Shown: positions 7,950 to 15,941 of the stretch, piece after piece
Numbering within the stretch: position 1 is the stretch's first letter
Layout: each line of letters begins with the position of its first letter
Made by a program: the position numbers and the translations under genes
Notes under the pieces: model-generated
The model's database searches: none
Seen by the model: the letters and a program-made list of their open reading frames with translations, nothing else
Told to the model about the DNA's origin: nothing
From: Burkholderiaceae bacterium
GTDB lineage: Bacteria; Pseudomonadota; Gammaproteobacteria; Burkholderiales; Burkholderiaceae_C
NCBI GenBank assembly: GCA_014879655.1
Contig: JACSRS010000204.1
Span: 1 to 38,052, forward strand
Direction of reading: 5' to 3'
Length of the DNA: 38,052 nt

Positions 7950-8966
7950 ATGAAAAATTTCCGCCTGCCCCTGATCGCCGCCGCTGCGATCATCACCTGC
8001 AGTTCCGCTTCCGCACAGACCGTCTTGACCGTCTCGAGCTGGTTGCCGCCGACACACACGTTGAGCATGGCGCAGAAGGAATGGTGCGACCTGCTGGAGA
8101 AAAACACCACTGGCAAGGTCAAGTGCAACATCCTGCCACGTGGCGTGACCGCCGCCCCTGGGACCTTTGACGCGGTCAAGAACGGCCTGGCCGACGTGTC
8201 CTACACCGTGCATGGCTATACGCCGGGTCGATTTGTGGCGACGCAGATGGCCGAGTTCCCCTTCCTGGGCAACACCTCCGAACCGATTTCGATCGCGTTC
8301 AACCGGGTTGCCAGCAAACACCCGCAGTTCGCCGCTGAGCACGAGGGCGTGCATGTGCTGGGCTATTTCGTTCACGGCCCTGGCATCATTTTCAACACCA
8401 AGCGGCCCATCAATGGCGTTGAAGACCTGAACGGCCTGAAGTTCCGTGTCGGCGGCGGCATGGTCAATGAGATCTCCAAGAGCCTGGGCATGAACGTCAC
8501 GCTCAAGCCAGCGCCCGACTCGTACGAACTGTTGTCCACCGGCGTGATGGACGGCACCCTGTTCCCCGCTGAATCGATCGAGTCCTTCAAGATCGACAAG
8601 ATCATCAAGTACGCCACGACCTTTCCCGGCGGCCTCTACAACACCAGCTTCGTTTTCATGATGAATGAAGCCAAGTACAACAAGCTGCCGCCGGATCAGA
8701 AGAAGGCCGTCGACGCGGTCTCCGGCGAGGTGGCCGCCCGCATTTTTGGCCGCGGCTGGGACAAGGTCGACACCCGTGCCTACGGTCTGATGCAGGCCCA
8801 GGGCGTGAAAGTCACCAAGGCCGACGCCAAGTTCGTTGCCGATGTGAAGGCCAAGACCGCCCCGCTTGAGCAGAACTGGATCAAGCAGGCCGACGCCAAA
8901 GGCTTGAAGGATCCCGCCAAAGTGCTGGCCGAGTTCCGCGCTGAAATCGCAAAACTGGAGAAGTAA
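7950..8966 (+). CDS. dctP: TRAP transporter periplasmic solute-binding protein
   Basis: 338 residues of the DctP (TAXI-unrelated, DctP-type) family. This is the periplasmic receptor of a tripartite ATP-independent transporter for organic acids. A Sec signal peptide of about 22 residues ends SSASA before QTVLTVSSWLPP. The conserved ligand-binding arginine lies in LKFRVGGG (R166), the residue that grips a carboxylate in characterised DctP proteins. The start ATG follows GAGGA by eight bases. dctQ and dctM follow. A palindrome upstream suggests repression in the absence of the substrate. The ligand is not identifiable. The neighbouring acyl-CoA oxidation genes make a carboxylic acid feeding that pathway a reasonable guess. 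Confidence 0.93.
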   Translation: MKNFRLPLIAAAAIITCSSASAQTVLTVSSWLPPTHTLSMAQKEWCDLLEKNTTGKVKCNILPRGVTAAPGTFDAVKNGLADVSYTVHGYTPGRFVATQMAEFPFLGNTSEPISIAFNRVASKHPQFAAEHEGVHVLGYFVHGPGIIFNTKRPINGVEDLNGLKFRVGGGMVNEISKSLGMNVTLKPAPDSYELLSTGVMDGTLFPAESIESFKIDKIIKYATTFPGGLYNTSFVFMMNEAKYNKLPPDQKKAVDAVSGEVAARIFGRGWDKVDTRAYGLMQAQGVKVTKADAKFVADVKAKTAPLEQNWIKQADAKGLKDPAKVLAEFRAEIAKLEK

Positions 8967-8975
8967 ACTTCGGAT

Positions 8976-9043
8976 GCGGACCGGCGATTGGCCGATCCGC
9001 GCCACCAGCGGCACCGGCCTGCCAGGTCGTGTGCCGTTTTTTT
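8976..9043 (+). terminator. Attenuator-like hairpins between dctP and dctQ
   Basis: Hairpin one pairs GCGGACCGGC (8976-8985) with GCCGATCCGC (8991-9000), one mismatch. A second, weaker one pairs GGCAC (9010-9014) with GTGCC (9031-9035), and is followed by seven T (9037-9043). Partial termination here would give more binding protein than membrane subunits, a common arrangement for solute-binding proteins. Confidence 0.5.
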
Positions 9044-9062
9044 GCATCATCGGATCCGCGTC

Positions 9063-9551
9063 TTGAAAAAGCTTGTCGAAACTACCTGCGGCCTGCTCGC
9101 CGCCGTCGCCCTCTTTGCGATCATGACGCTGACGTTTTTTGACGTCGGCGGCCGAAAACTCCTTGCCAATTCGATTACCGGGTCACTGGAGATGACCGAA
9201 CTGCTGATGGTCGTCGTCATCTTTGCGTCGCTGCCGCTGGTGTCGCTGAAAGGCGAACACGTGGTCTTCGATTCACTTGACGGGTTGTTGCCGCGCACGG
9301 CCCGCGCAGTGCAACGGGTTCTGATCAACCTGCTGTGCGCAGCGGCCATGCTGGCGCTTGGCTGGCTGATGTGGCGGACCGGCGGTGAATTCCTGGAAAC
9401 GGGCGAGACCACAGCGCAGTTGCACATCCTGAAGGCGCCCTTCATTTACGGCATGGGCGTGCTGTGTGCGCTGACGGGCCTGATCCATCTCGCCCTGGCA
9501 CTGTGGCCGGGCTTCGACAACAGCGCCCGCCATTCGGGTGACGCCGCATGA
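9063..9551 (+). CDS. dctQ: TRAP transporter small membrane subunit
   Basis: The DctQ four-helix subunit of the TRAP transporter. The first membrane helix is LLAAVALFAIMTLTFFDV, followed by the family motif GRKLLANSITGSLEMTELLM, helices around VVIFASLPLVSL and LINLLCAAAMLALGWLMW, and a last helix near GMGVLCALTGLIHLALAL. No ATG precedes the first helix in frame. I choose TTG 9063 (GGA eight bases upstream), which gives 162 residues, the usual size. TTG 8988 would add 25 unhelical residues. The stop overlaps the dctM start by ATGA, so translation is coupled. The exact start is uncertain. Confidence 0.85.
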   Translation: MKKLVETTCGLLAAVALFAIMTLTFFDVGGRKLLANSITGSLEMTELLMVVVIFASLPLVSLKGEHVVFDSLDGLLPRTARAVQRVLINLLCAAAMLALGWLMWRTGGEFLETGETTAQLHILKAPFIYGMGVLCALTGLIHLALALWPGFDNSARHSGDAA

Positions 9552-10840
9552 CGGAAGCGCTGATCGGTTTTGTCGCCATCTTTGCGATGGCATTGGTTCG
9601 GGTGCCGCTGGCTTTTGCCATGGGACTGGTCGGCGTCGCCGGTATGGGCCTGACCCGCGGCTGGACGCCTGCGGTCTACAGCACGGTCCAGGTTGTGCAG
9701 GAAACCGGCTTTGCCTACCTGCTGTCGGTCATTCCGTTGTTCATCCTGATGGGCAATTTTGTCGCCCGCGCAGGGCTGGCGCACGAGTTGTTCCGGGCGG
9801 CCTACGTATTCATCGGTCACCTGCGCGGCGGACTGGCCCACGCCACCATCGTTGCCTGCGCGGGTTTTGGCGCCATCTGTGGTTCGTCGATCGCGACCGC
9901 CGCCACCATGAGCAAGGTGGCCTACCCGTCGATGAAGCGCCTCGGCTACAGCGACTCGTTGTCAGCTGGCGTGATCGCAGCCGGCGGCACCCTGGGCATC
10001 ATGATTCCGCCGTCGACCATCATGGTGATCTACGGCATCGTCACCGAAACCCACATTGGCAAACTGTTTGCCGCGGGGGTGATTCCGGGGCTGATCACGG
10101 CCCTGCTGATGATGGTCGGCGTGGTGCTGATGGCTTCGCACGACCCCGAACACGCGCCGGCCGGCGAAAAATCCGACTGGAAGGAGCGCTGGGTGGCATT
10201 GCGCGGCATCTGGGGCGTGCTGCTGCTGGTCATCGTGGTGCTGGGCGGGATCTACGGCGGCGTCTTCACCGCCACCGAAGGTGCAGGCATGGGCGCAGCC
10301 GGTGCCTTCCTGTTCGCGCTGGCGCGCCGGTCACTGACCTGGAAAGTGCTGCTGGAGGTGCTGGTGGAGTCGGCGCGGACCACCGGCATGCTGTTCACGC
10401 TGCTGATCGCCGCCAACCTGTTTGCCAACTTCGTCAACTACACGACGATGCCCGGTGACCTGAAGGAATGGATCGTGCACCTGGACATGCCGCCGGTGAT
10501 GCTGATGGCCGCGATGATGCTGATCTACATCGTGCTTGGCACGGTGATGGAAGAGCTCAGCATGGTGCTGCTGACACTGCCGCTGTTCTTTCCCATCGTC
10601 GTGTCGCTCGGCTACGACCCGATCTGGTTCGGTGTGCTGATCGTGATGGTGATCCAGATCGGACTGATCTCGCCGCCAGTGGGCATGAACCTGTTTGTGC
10701 TGAACACACTGCTACCGGACGTCAAGCTCGGCGACATCTACCGTGGTGTCTGGCCGCTGGTCGTGGTGCAGATCGTCACGCTGGGCATCCTGCTGGCGTT
10801 CCCGGTGCTCAGTCTCTGGCTCCCGTCATTCATGCGCTGA
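9548..10840 (+). CDS. dctM: TRAP transporter large permease subunit
   Basis: 430 residues, the normal DctM length, with about 12 membrane helices. It forms the sodium-coupled transport channel with DctQ. Family signatures include GFGAICGSSIATAATMSKVA and GVIAAGGTLGIMIPPSTIMV, the glycine-rich hairpin motif of the ion-transporter superfamily, and the second repeat IGLISPPVGMNLFVLN. The start overlaps the dctQ stop by four bases. Its last 15 bases overlap the convergent mscS-like gene, so no separate terminator lies between them. Confidence 0.95.
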   Translation: MTEALIGFVAIFAMALVRVPLAFAMGLVGVAGMGLTRGWTPAVYSTVQVVQETGFAYLLSVIPLFILMGNFVARAGLAHELFRAAYVFIGHLRGGLAHATIVACAGFGAICGSSIATAATMSKVAYPSMKRLGYSDSLSAGVIAAGGTLGIMIPPSTIMVIYGIVTETHIGKLFAAGVIPGLITALLMMVGVVLMASHDPEHAPAGEKSDWKERWVALRGIWGVLLLVIVVLGGIYGGVFTATEGAGMGAAGAFLFALARRSLTWKVLLEVLVESARTTGMLFTLLIAANLFANFVNYTTMPGDLKEWIVHLDMPPVMLMAAMMLIYIVLGTVMEELSMVLLTLPLFFPIVVSLGYDPIWFGVLIVMVIQIGLISPPVGMNLFVLNTLLPDVKLGDIYRGVWPLVVVQIVTLGILLAFPVLSLWLPSFMR

Positions 10841-12127
10841 CGGCTGCGGCACGCTTTCTTCCCGGACGGCCCGGATCACCCGCTGCGGATACGGAATCTC
10901 GATCTGGCGGGCCTGCAGCGCCCGCAGAATGGCCAGATTGATCATGGAACGCAGATTCAGCTGGCCGTTTTGCGGGTCGGCTATCCAGTAGCCCAATGTG
11001 AACTGCAGGCCATCGGCTGCGAACGCGGCCAGCGCCGCGCTGGGAGCCGGCTCGCGAAGCACCCGCGGCTGCGACAGCGCAGCCTCCTGCAACAGGTTCA
11101 TCACCAGCGTGACATCGCTGTCGTAGCCCACGGTGACCGATGTGGATTGCCAGATCAACGGGTCGGCCAGCGAGAGATTTTCCACCCGGCTGGTGATCAG
11201 CATTTCGTTGGGCACGATGGACTCGCTGCCCGACAGTGAGCGGATCACCGCATAGCGTGCATTGATGTTGGTGATGCGGCCCTCGAAACCGTCAACCTTC
11301 ACGTTGTCGCCGATGCGCAGGCTGCGCTCGGCCAGAATGACAAAGCCGCTGACATAGTTGGCGGCCAGCTTCTGCAGGCCAAAACCGATGCCCACGCCAA
11401 TTGCTCCGCCGAGCACGGACAGCGCTGACATGTCGATCCCCACGGAAGACAGTGCCAGCAGCAGACCGATGAACACCAGGATCGCCCGGTTCGCATTGCT
11501 CAGGGCCTTTCGAACCGACAGTTCGCTGCCCGTGGCGTTGCGCAGCAGCCGATCTTCAATGACCGACGAAATCCACAGCGTCACGATCATCACGGCGCCG
11601 GCGGTCAGAAAGCCTTCGAGAATCTTCCGCAGCGACAGCGTTTCAGACCCGAACGTCCAGCGGATCTGGTCCAGTTCGTTCAGGAACAGGGGCAAAAAGC
11701 CGCTGACCCACAGCACCATCAGCAACCACGCAGCCCAGGACAGCGTTCGCTCCAGCAGACGCACGGCTGGCGAGGTCCGAAAGGCCACCTGCAGCACCTT
11801 GACCCCAATCCGGATGAGCACCAGCACCACCAGCGCGGGGATGGCCACCCGAAGCGCCACCAGCGGCAACCAGGGCGCCAGCGCCAGCTTGGAGGCATAG
11901 ACGGTACTGAGCAGCACGAACGGAAAAAGCACCCCGTCCCAGGTTCGCCGCCCGAAGAAGATGGACGGTCCTTGTAACGCCAGGGCATTGCGAAGCCCGC
12001 GGCAAAGCCCCCAGGACAGCGCGGCGCACACCAGCAAAATGCCGAAATCGACCAGTGTCAAAGGCTGAAAGAAAGCCTCCATCCACTGGGAAAAATCGTC
12101 AATGCCGGGCGGCGGCCCCAGCTTCAT
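10826..12127 (-). CDS. MscS-family mechanosensitive channel
   Basis: 433 residues from ATG 12127 (a start at ATG 12136 would add three). Five or so membrane helices precede the pore-lining helix and beta domain: ALSVLGGAIGVGIGFGLQKL is the glycine/alanine-packed TM3, followed by AANYVSGFVILAERSLRIGD and the beta-domain motif GFEGRITNINARYAVIRSL with SIVPNEMLI. Such channels release solutes on hypo-osmotic shock. The start overlaps the stop of the crotonase-like gene as ATGA, so the two are co-translated. The 3' end overlaps convergent dctM by 15 bp. The family is certain; the gating tension and any small-molecule control are unknown. Confidence 0.92.
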   Translation of the reverse strand: MKLGPPPGIDDFSQWMEAFFQPLTLVDFGILLVCAALSWGLCRGLRNALALQGPSIFFGRRTWDGVLFPFVLLSTVYASKLALAPWLPLVALRVAIPALVVLVLIRIGVKVLQVAFRTSPAVRLLERTLSWAAWLLMVLWVSGFLPLFLNELDQIRWTFGSETLSLRKILEGFLTAGAVMIVTLWISSVIEDRLLRNATGSELSVRKALSNANRAILVFIGLLLALSSVGIDMSALSVLGGAIGVGIGFGLQKLAANYVSGFVILAERSLRIGDNVKVDGFEGRITNINARYAVIRSLSGSESIVPNEMLITSRVENLSLADPLIWQSTSVTVGYDSDVTLVMNLLQEAALSQPRVLREPAPSAALAAFAADGLQFTLGYWIADPQNGQLNLRSMINLAILRALQARQIEIPYPQRVIRAVREESVPQPSAHE

Positions 12128-12933
12128 GCCGGCCATTTCGGCGTCCTTTTCTCGATGAATGCCAGCACGCCCTCCTGCGCCACCGGATGTACCATGTTCA
12201 CGGCCATGGTCTGAGCGGCCAATTGATAGGCCGCTTCGATGCCCATCTCGCGCTGCGAATAGAACAACTGCTTGCCCATCTGAATGGCCTCACGCGGCCG
12301 CGCCAGGATGGCATCGACCAGCATCTGCACTTCAGCATCCAGCGCATCATCGGCGACCACCCGGTTCACCAGTCCCCTTGCACGCGCCTCCGCAGCACTG
12401 ATGAAGCCACCCGTCACCAGCATTTCCATCGCCAGCTTGGGTGCCATGTTGCGCACCAGCGGAACGCTGGGGGTGGCGCAGAAAAGACCGGCGTCGATGC
12501 CGTTGACACCGAACTGCGCGGTGTCAGCGGCCACCGCCAGGTCGCACTGCGCAACGAGCTGGCAGCCGGCTGCGGTGGCCAGACCCTGCACCCGTGCAAT
12601 CACCGGCACCGGGAGCTTCTGCAAACCCAGCATGAAACGCGAGCAGCGATTGAACAGCTGCTGGTAATAGGTCAGTTCGGGACTCGCACGCATTTCTTTC
12701 AGGTCGTGGCCGGCGCAAAACGCCTTGCCGCTGGCGGCGAGCACCACGGCACGCGCCTGCTCGTCGGCACGCACCTGCTCCAGTGCCCGCTCCAGCGCGT
12801 CCAACATCGCTTCGCCCAGCACATTGAAGCGGGCCGGCGTGTTCAGGGTCAGGGTGTGAACGCCACTGGCGTCACGCACGTGCAGCAGCGGCGAATCCGG
12901 CGTTGCAAGGTTCTGATAGGCTGTTTCTGTCAT
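12124..12933 (-). CDS. Crotonase-fold protein, ECHDC3-like, lacking hydratase glutamates
   Basis: 269 residues from ATG 12933. An ATG at 12975 would add 14 residues unlike the family. Fold signatures are the oxyanion-hole segments FCAGHDL (72-78) and GLATAAGCQL (117-126). In true enoyl-CoA hydratases two glutamates act. Here the first is Gln125 (GCQL), and by my alignment the second is replaced near Gly145 (FGVNGIDAGLF). The FCATPSVPL segment matches the ECHDC3 subgroup rather than FadB or PaaF. So simple hydration of enoyl-CoA is unlikely, although annotation pipelines would call it an enoyl-CoA hydratase. It sits 73 bp after an HDAC-family gene and overlaps the MscS gene. The function is unknown. 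Confidence 0.82.
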   Translation of the reverse strand: MTETAYQNLATPDSPLLHVRDASGVHTLTLNTPARFNVLGEAMLDALERALEQVRADEQARAVVLAASGKAFCAGHDLKEMRASPELTYYQQLFNRCSRFMLGLQKLPVPVIARVQGLATAAGCQLVAQCDLAVAADTAQFGVNGIDAGLFCATPSVPLVRNMAPKLAMEMLVTGGFISAAEARARGLVNRVVADDALDAEVQMLVDAILARPREAIQMGKQLFYSQREMGIEAAYQLAAQTMAVNMVHPVAQEGVLAFIEKRTPKWPA

Positions 12934-13006
12934 GCGCCCAATTTTGCCGCATGCAAGGCAAGTCGGCCGAAGCATGCGCCGGGAATCGCGTGTTGCAGAC
13001 GCCCCC

Positions 13007-13960
13007 TCAGGCGCCCGCCATCACCCGCACATGCTGCTCGACACTGCGAGCCAGTGCGCTCAGGTTGTAGCCGCCCTCCAGGCAACTCACCACCCGCCCT
13101 TTGGCATGGCGGTCGGCCACTTCCATGATGCGCTGCGTGATCCAGGTGTAGTCGTGTTCGACCAGCCCGAGCTGGCCCAGATCGTCGTCGCGGTGCGCGT
13201 CAAAGCCTGCGCTGACAAAAATCATCTGGGGTCGATGGGCCTCCAGTCGGGGGAGCCAGATCATGTCGATCAGTTCGCGCACGTCCATGCCCCGGGTACG
13301 GGCCGGCACCGGCAGGTTGACCAGATTGGCCGCGTTGCTTCTGGCCCCACCTTCGGGGTAGAACGGGTGCTGGTAGAAACTGGCCATCAGGATGCGTTCG
13401 TCACCGGCGACGATGTCTTCGGTGCCATTGCCGTGGTGCACGTCGAAGTCGATGATCGCCACCCGCTGCAGGCCGTGTCGGGCCAAGGCGTATTTCGCTG
13501 CAATGGCCACATTGTTGAAAAAGCAGAAACCCATGGCCTGGTCGCGGCACGCATGGTGTCCCGGCGGACGCACCGCGCAAAAAGCGTTGGACAGTTCGCC
13601 GGCCATCACCGCGTCGGTGGCCGCAATGGCCGCGCCGGCAGCCCGCAGCGCTGCCTGCCAGGTGTGGATGTTGAGCGACGTGTCGGGGTCGACCATCGTG
13701 TGCGACGGACCGCCGGCTTCGATTTCATCAATCAGCGCGTCGGTCAGCCCACGGATGGACGCGACATGCATGCGCCCATGGGCAAGCTCGATATCGGCCA
13801 GCGGTGCCGGGTCGGCTTCGCGCCGGTCCAGCATTTCGAGAAGACCGCTGCTCCTCAATTGTTCGTCGATGGCCACCAGCCGCTGCGGGCATTCCGGGTG
13901 CCATTCACCCATCTCGTGTTTGTGACAGTCTGGATGGGTGAAATAGCCGGTTTTATTCAC
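13007..13960 (-). CDS. Histone deacetylase-family amidohydrolase (AcuC/acetylpolyamine type)
   Basis: 317 residues from GTG 13960, which has GGA eight bases upstream. ATG 14011 would add 17 residues and overlap the divergent moxR start. Zinc-dependent deacetylase family: N-terminal HPECPQRL, RPPGHHACRD (H135/H136 general bases), DFDVHHGNGT (D173, H175) and FVSAGFDAHRDD (D254) supply the metal ligands, and CLEGGYNL is near the end. Bacterial members remove acetyl groups from polyamines, lysines (acetyl-CoA synthetase control) or other small amides. The closest form is the class II bacterial HDAC-like proteins. It leads the apparent unit with the crotonase-like and MscS genes. The substrate is not evident. 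Confidence 0.9.
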   Translation of the reverse strand: MNKTGYFTHPDCHKHEMGEWHPECPQRLVAIDEQLRSSGLLEMLDRREADPAPLADIELAHGRMHVASIRGLTDALIDEIEAGGPSHTMVDPDTSLNIHTWQAALRAAGAAIAATDAVMAGELSNAFCAVRPPGHHACRDQAMGFCFFNNVAIAAKYALARHGLQRVAIIDFDVHHGNGTEDIVAGDERILMASFYQHPFYPEGGARSNAANLVNLPVPARTRGMDVRELIDMIWLPRLEAHRPQMIFVSAGFDAHRDDDLGQLGLVEHDYTWITQRIMEVADRHAKGRVVSCLEGGYNLSALARSVEQHVRVMAGA

Positions 13961-14001
13961 GGTCGGATTCCATGTCTCGGTTTTTCGGATAACGTCGTGC
14001 C

Positions 14002-14922
14002 ATGGATGCACAACAAAAAATCAGCGCCCTGCTGGGCCAGCTTAACACGGTGCTGGTGGGCAAATCGACCCAGGTCCAGGATTGCGTGGCCTGCCTGCTG
14101 GCTGGCGGCCACCTGCTGATCGAAGATGTTCCCGGCGTCGGCAAGACGACGCTGGCGCACGCGCTGGCGCGCACCTTCGGGCTGCAGTTTTCGCGCGTGC
14201 AGTTCACCGCCGACCTGATGCCCAGCGACCTGTCGGGCGTGTCGGTCTACGAGCGCGGCCAGGAACGTTTTGTCTTTCACCCAGGCCCGGTGTTTGCCCA
14301 GGTGCTGCTGGCGGATGAAATCAACCGCGCCAGTCCCAAGACACAAAGCGCGCTGCTCGAAGCCATGGAAGAAAAACAGGTCACGGTGGAAGGCGAGACG
14401 CGCGCCCTGCCCTCGCCGTTTTTTGTCATCGCCACGCAGAATCCGCACGACCAGCTCGGCACCTACGCGCTGCCCGAGTCGCAGATGGACCGTTTCCTGA
14501 TGCGCATCTCGCTGGGTTATCCCGACCGCGCAGCCGAACGCCAGCTGCTCGATGGCAGCGACCGCCGTGACATGGTCGAGCACCTGCAGCCGCTGCTGAC
14601 GGCTGCCGAACTCACGCTGCTGCAGCAGGCGGTGCGCGACGTGCACGCGTCGCCGCCGCTGTTGGACTATATGCAGGACCTGATCGCCGCCACGCGCTCG
14701 GGCCGCTGGTTCTTGCAGGGACTGTCGCCACGCGCAGGCGTGGCGCTGCTGCGCGCTGCCCGCGCCCAGGCGCTGCTGGCCGGACGCGACTATGTCGCCC
14801 CCGACGACGTGCAGGCGATCCTGCCGCAGACCGTTGCGCACCGGATGATTCCCGTCAGCGATGCGGGCCGCGGCGCGGTGGAGCAGGTGCGGGCGATGAT
14901 CGAGGCGGTTCCGCTGTCATGA
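14002..14922 (+). CDS. MoxR-type AAA+ ATPase
   Basis: 306 residues of the MoxR family (AAA_3 plus lid), ATP-driven chaperones that activate or assemble partner complexes. Walker A is GVGKTT (45-50), Walker B LLADEINRA (102-110), then the sensor-1 region FFVIATQNPHD and MDRFLMRISLGYP. The C-terminal lid ends with the family's SPRAGVALLRAARAQALLAGRDYV split around residue 250. The stop overlaps the start of the DUF58 gene (ATGA). The MoxR-DUF58-transglutaminase order is widespread and indicates a conserved membrane-associated system, but its target is not established. Confidence 0.94.
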   Translation: MDAQQKISALLGQLNTVLVGKSTQVQDCVACLLAGGHLLIEDVPGVGKTTLAHALARTFGLQFSRVQFTADLMPSDLSGVSVYERGQERFVFHPGPVFAQVLLADEINRASPKTQSALLEAMEEKQVTVEGETRALPSPFFVIATQNPHDQLGTYALPESQMDRFLMRISLGYPDRAAERQLLDGSDRRDMVEHLQPLLTAAELTLLQQAVRDVHASPPLLDYMQDLIAATRSGRWFLQGLSPRAGVALLRAARAQALLAGRDYVAPDDVQAILPQTVAHRMIPVSDAGRGAVEQVRAMIEAVPLS

Positions 14923-15941
14923 CCGCACCGCCCGCCGTTGCAGCCGGCGGTGACGCAATCCGCCCCGCCCGGGCAGAACCCGCCGGAAAGCACGGCGTCC
15001 TTGACGTGCGAGGACGCTTTGACCATTGGCTGCAGTCGCGCCTGCCCCTGAACGACACCCAGGTGCTGACCCAGCGCAACGTCTACATCCTGCCCACCCG
15101 CCCCGGTCTGATGATGGCCGCCACGCTGCTGGTGCTGCTGGTGGCGTCGATCAACTACCAGCTGAACCTGGGCTATCTGCTGACCTTTCTGCTCGCCGGC
15201 TGTGCGCTGGTGGGCATGCACGTCTGCCACGCCACGCTGCGCGGATTGACTTTGCATCTGATAGCACCTGACGACCATTTCGCAATGGCTGTTGCCAATA
15301 TTGACATCCAATTGATGAATGAAGGCCGCTCCCACCGCCGTGCCATCGGGCTGAGCGTGATGGGCACCGGCCACTGGGTCTGGACCGACGTGCCGGCACA
15401 GGGCTCGGCTACCGTGCAGGTGGCGTTCCAGCCGGGCCGCCGCGGGCGCCACCGGGTGCCGGCGATCACTGCCGAGACGCGTTATCCGCTGGGCACCTTC
15501 CGCGTCTGGACCGTGTGGCGGCCAGCAGCCGAGTTGCTGGTCTACCCCACACCCGAGCCCCTGCCGCCGCCGCTGCCGCCGGGCGAGCCGCGCTCGGGCA
15601 GTGCCAGCGCCGCCAGCAGCCAGAACACCGGCGAGTTCGATGGCGTTCGGGCCTACCGGCGCGGCGACCCGATGAAACTGGTGGTCTGGAAAAAGCTCGC
15701 CAAGGCCGACGAACTGGTCAGCCGCGACACCCAGCAGGCGCAGCGCTACGAACTGTGGCTGGACTTTGCCCAGACCGGCGTGGCCGACACCGAAGGCCGG
15801 CTGTCGCGCCTGTGCGCCTGGGTGCTGGCCGCCGACCGGCTGGGCGTGGACTACGGCCTGCGGCTACCGGGCCAGCAGATCGCGCCGGGCTGTGGCGCGG
15901 CGCACCGGCTGGCCTGCCTGGAGGCGCTGGCGCTGTGCTGA
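14919..15941 (+). CDS. DUF58 domain membrane protein
   Basis: 340 residues. Two adjacent membrane segments span about residues 64-101 (LMMAATLLVLLVASINY; GYLLTFLLAGCALVGM), followed by a beta-rich stretch and the DUF58 signature EFDGVRAYRRGDP (239-251) with KLVVWKKLAK, which resembles part of a von Willebrand A fold. DUF58 proteins partner with MoxR ATPases. The gene overlaps moxR by four bases and the transglutaminase by seven. The segment at 15251-15331 (about residues 111-137, including DDHFAMAVANIDIQL) is lower in GC, uses rare codons such as ATA, and matches a dispersed repeat of this window. The reading frame is intact. Confidence 0.9.
   Translation: MTAPPAVAAGGDAIRPARAEPAGKHGVLDVRGRFDHWLQSRLPLNDTQVLTQRNVYILPTRPGLMMAATLLVLLVASINYQLNLGYLLTFLLAGCALVGMHVCHATLRGLTLHLIAPDDHFAMAVANIDIQLMNEGRSHRRAIGLSVMGTGHWVWTDVPAQGSATVQVAFQPGRRGRHRVPAITAETRYPLGTFRVWTVWRPAAELLVYPTPEPLPPPLPPGEPRSGSASAASSQNTGEFDGVRAYRRGDPMKLVVWKKLAKADELVSRDTQQAQRYELWLDFAQTGVADTEGRLSRLCAWVLAADRLGVDYGLRLPGQQIAPGCGAAHRLACLEALALC
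15259..15300 (+). repeat. Dispersed repeat copy B, diverged, inside the DUF58 coding region
   Basis: TGATAGC, then ACGACCATTT, ATGG and TTGCC at the same distances as in copy E. Aligned without gaps over 38 positions, 26 are identical by my count. It is read in frame as IAPDDHFAMAVA. No tail hairpin is recognisable. Confidence 0.5.

Noticed and set aside
12934-12975. Longer start for the crotonase-like protein
   Set aside because: The 14 extra residues do not resemble the family and there is no ribosome binding site before ATG 12975.
15515-15934. 140 extra N-terminal codons open ahead of the transglutaminase
   Set aside because: They lie wholly within the DUF58 gene in another frame. GTG 15935 gives the family's normal first membrane helix and the usual overlap.
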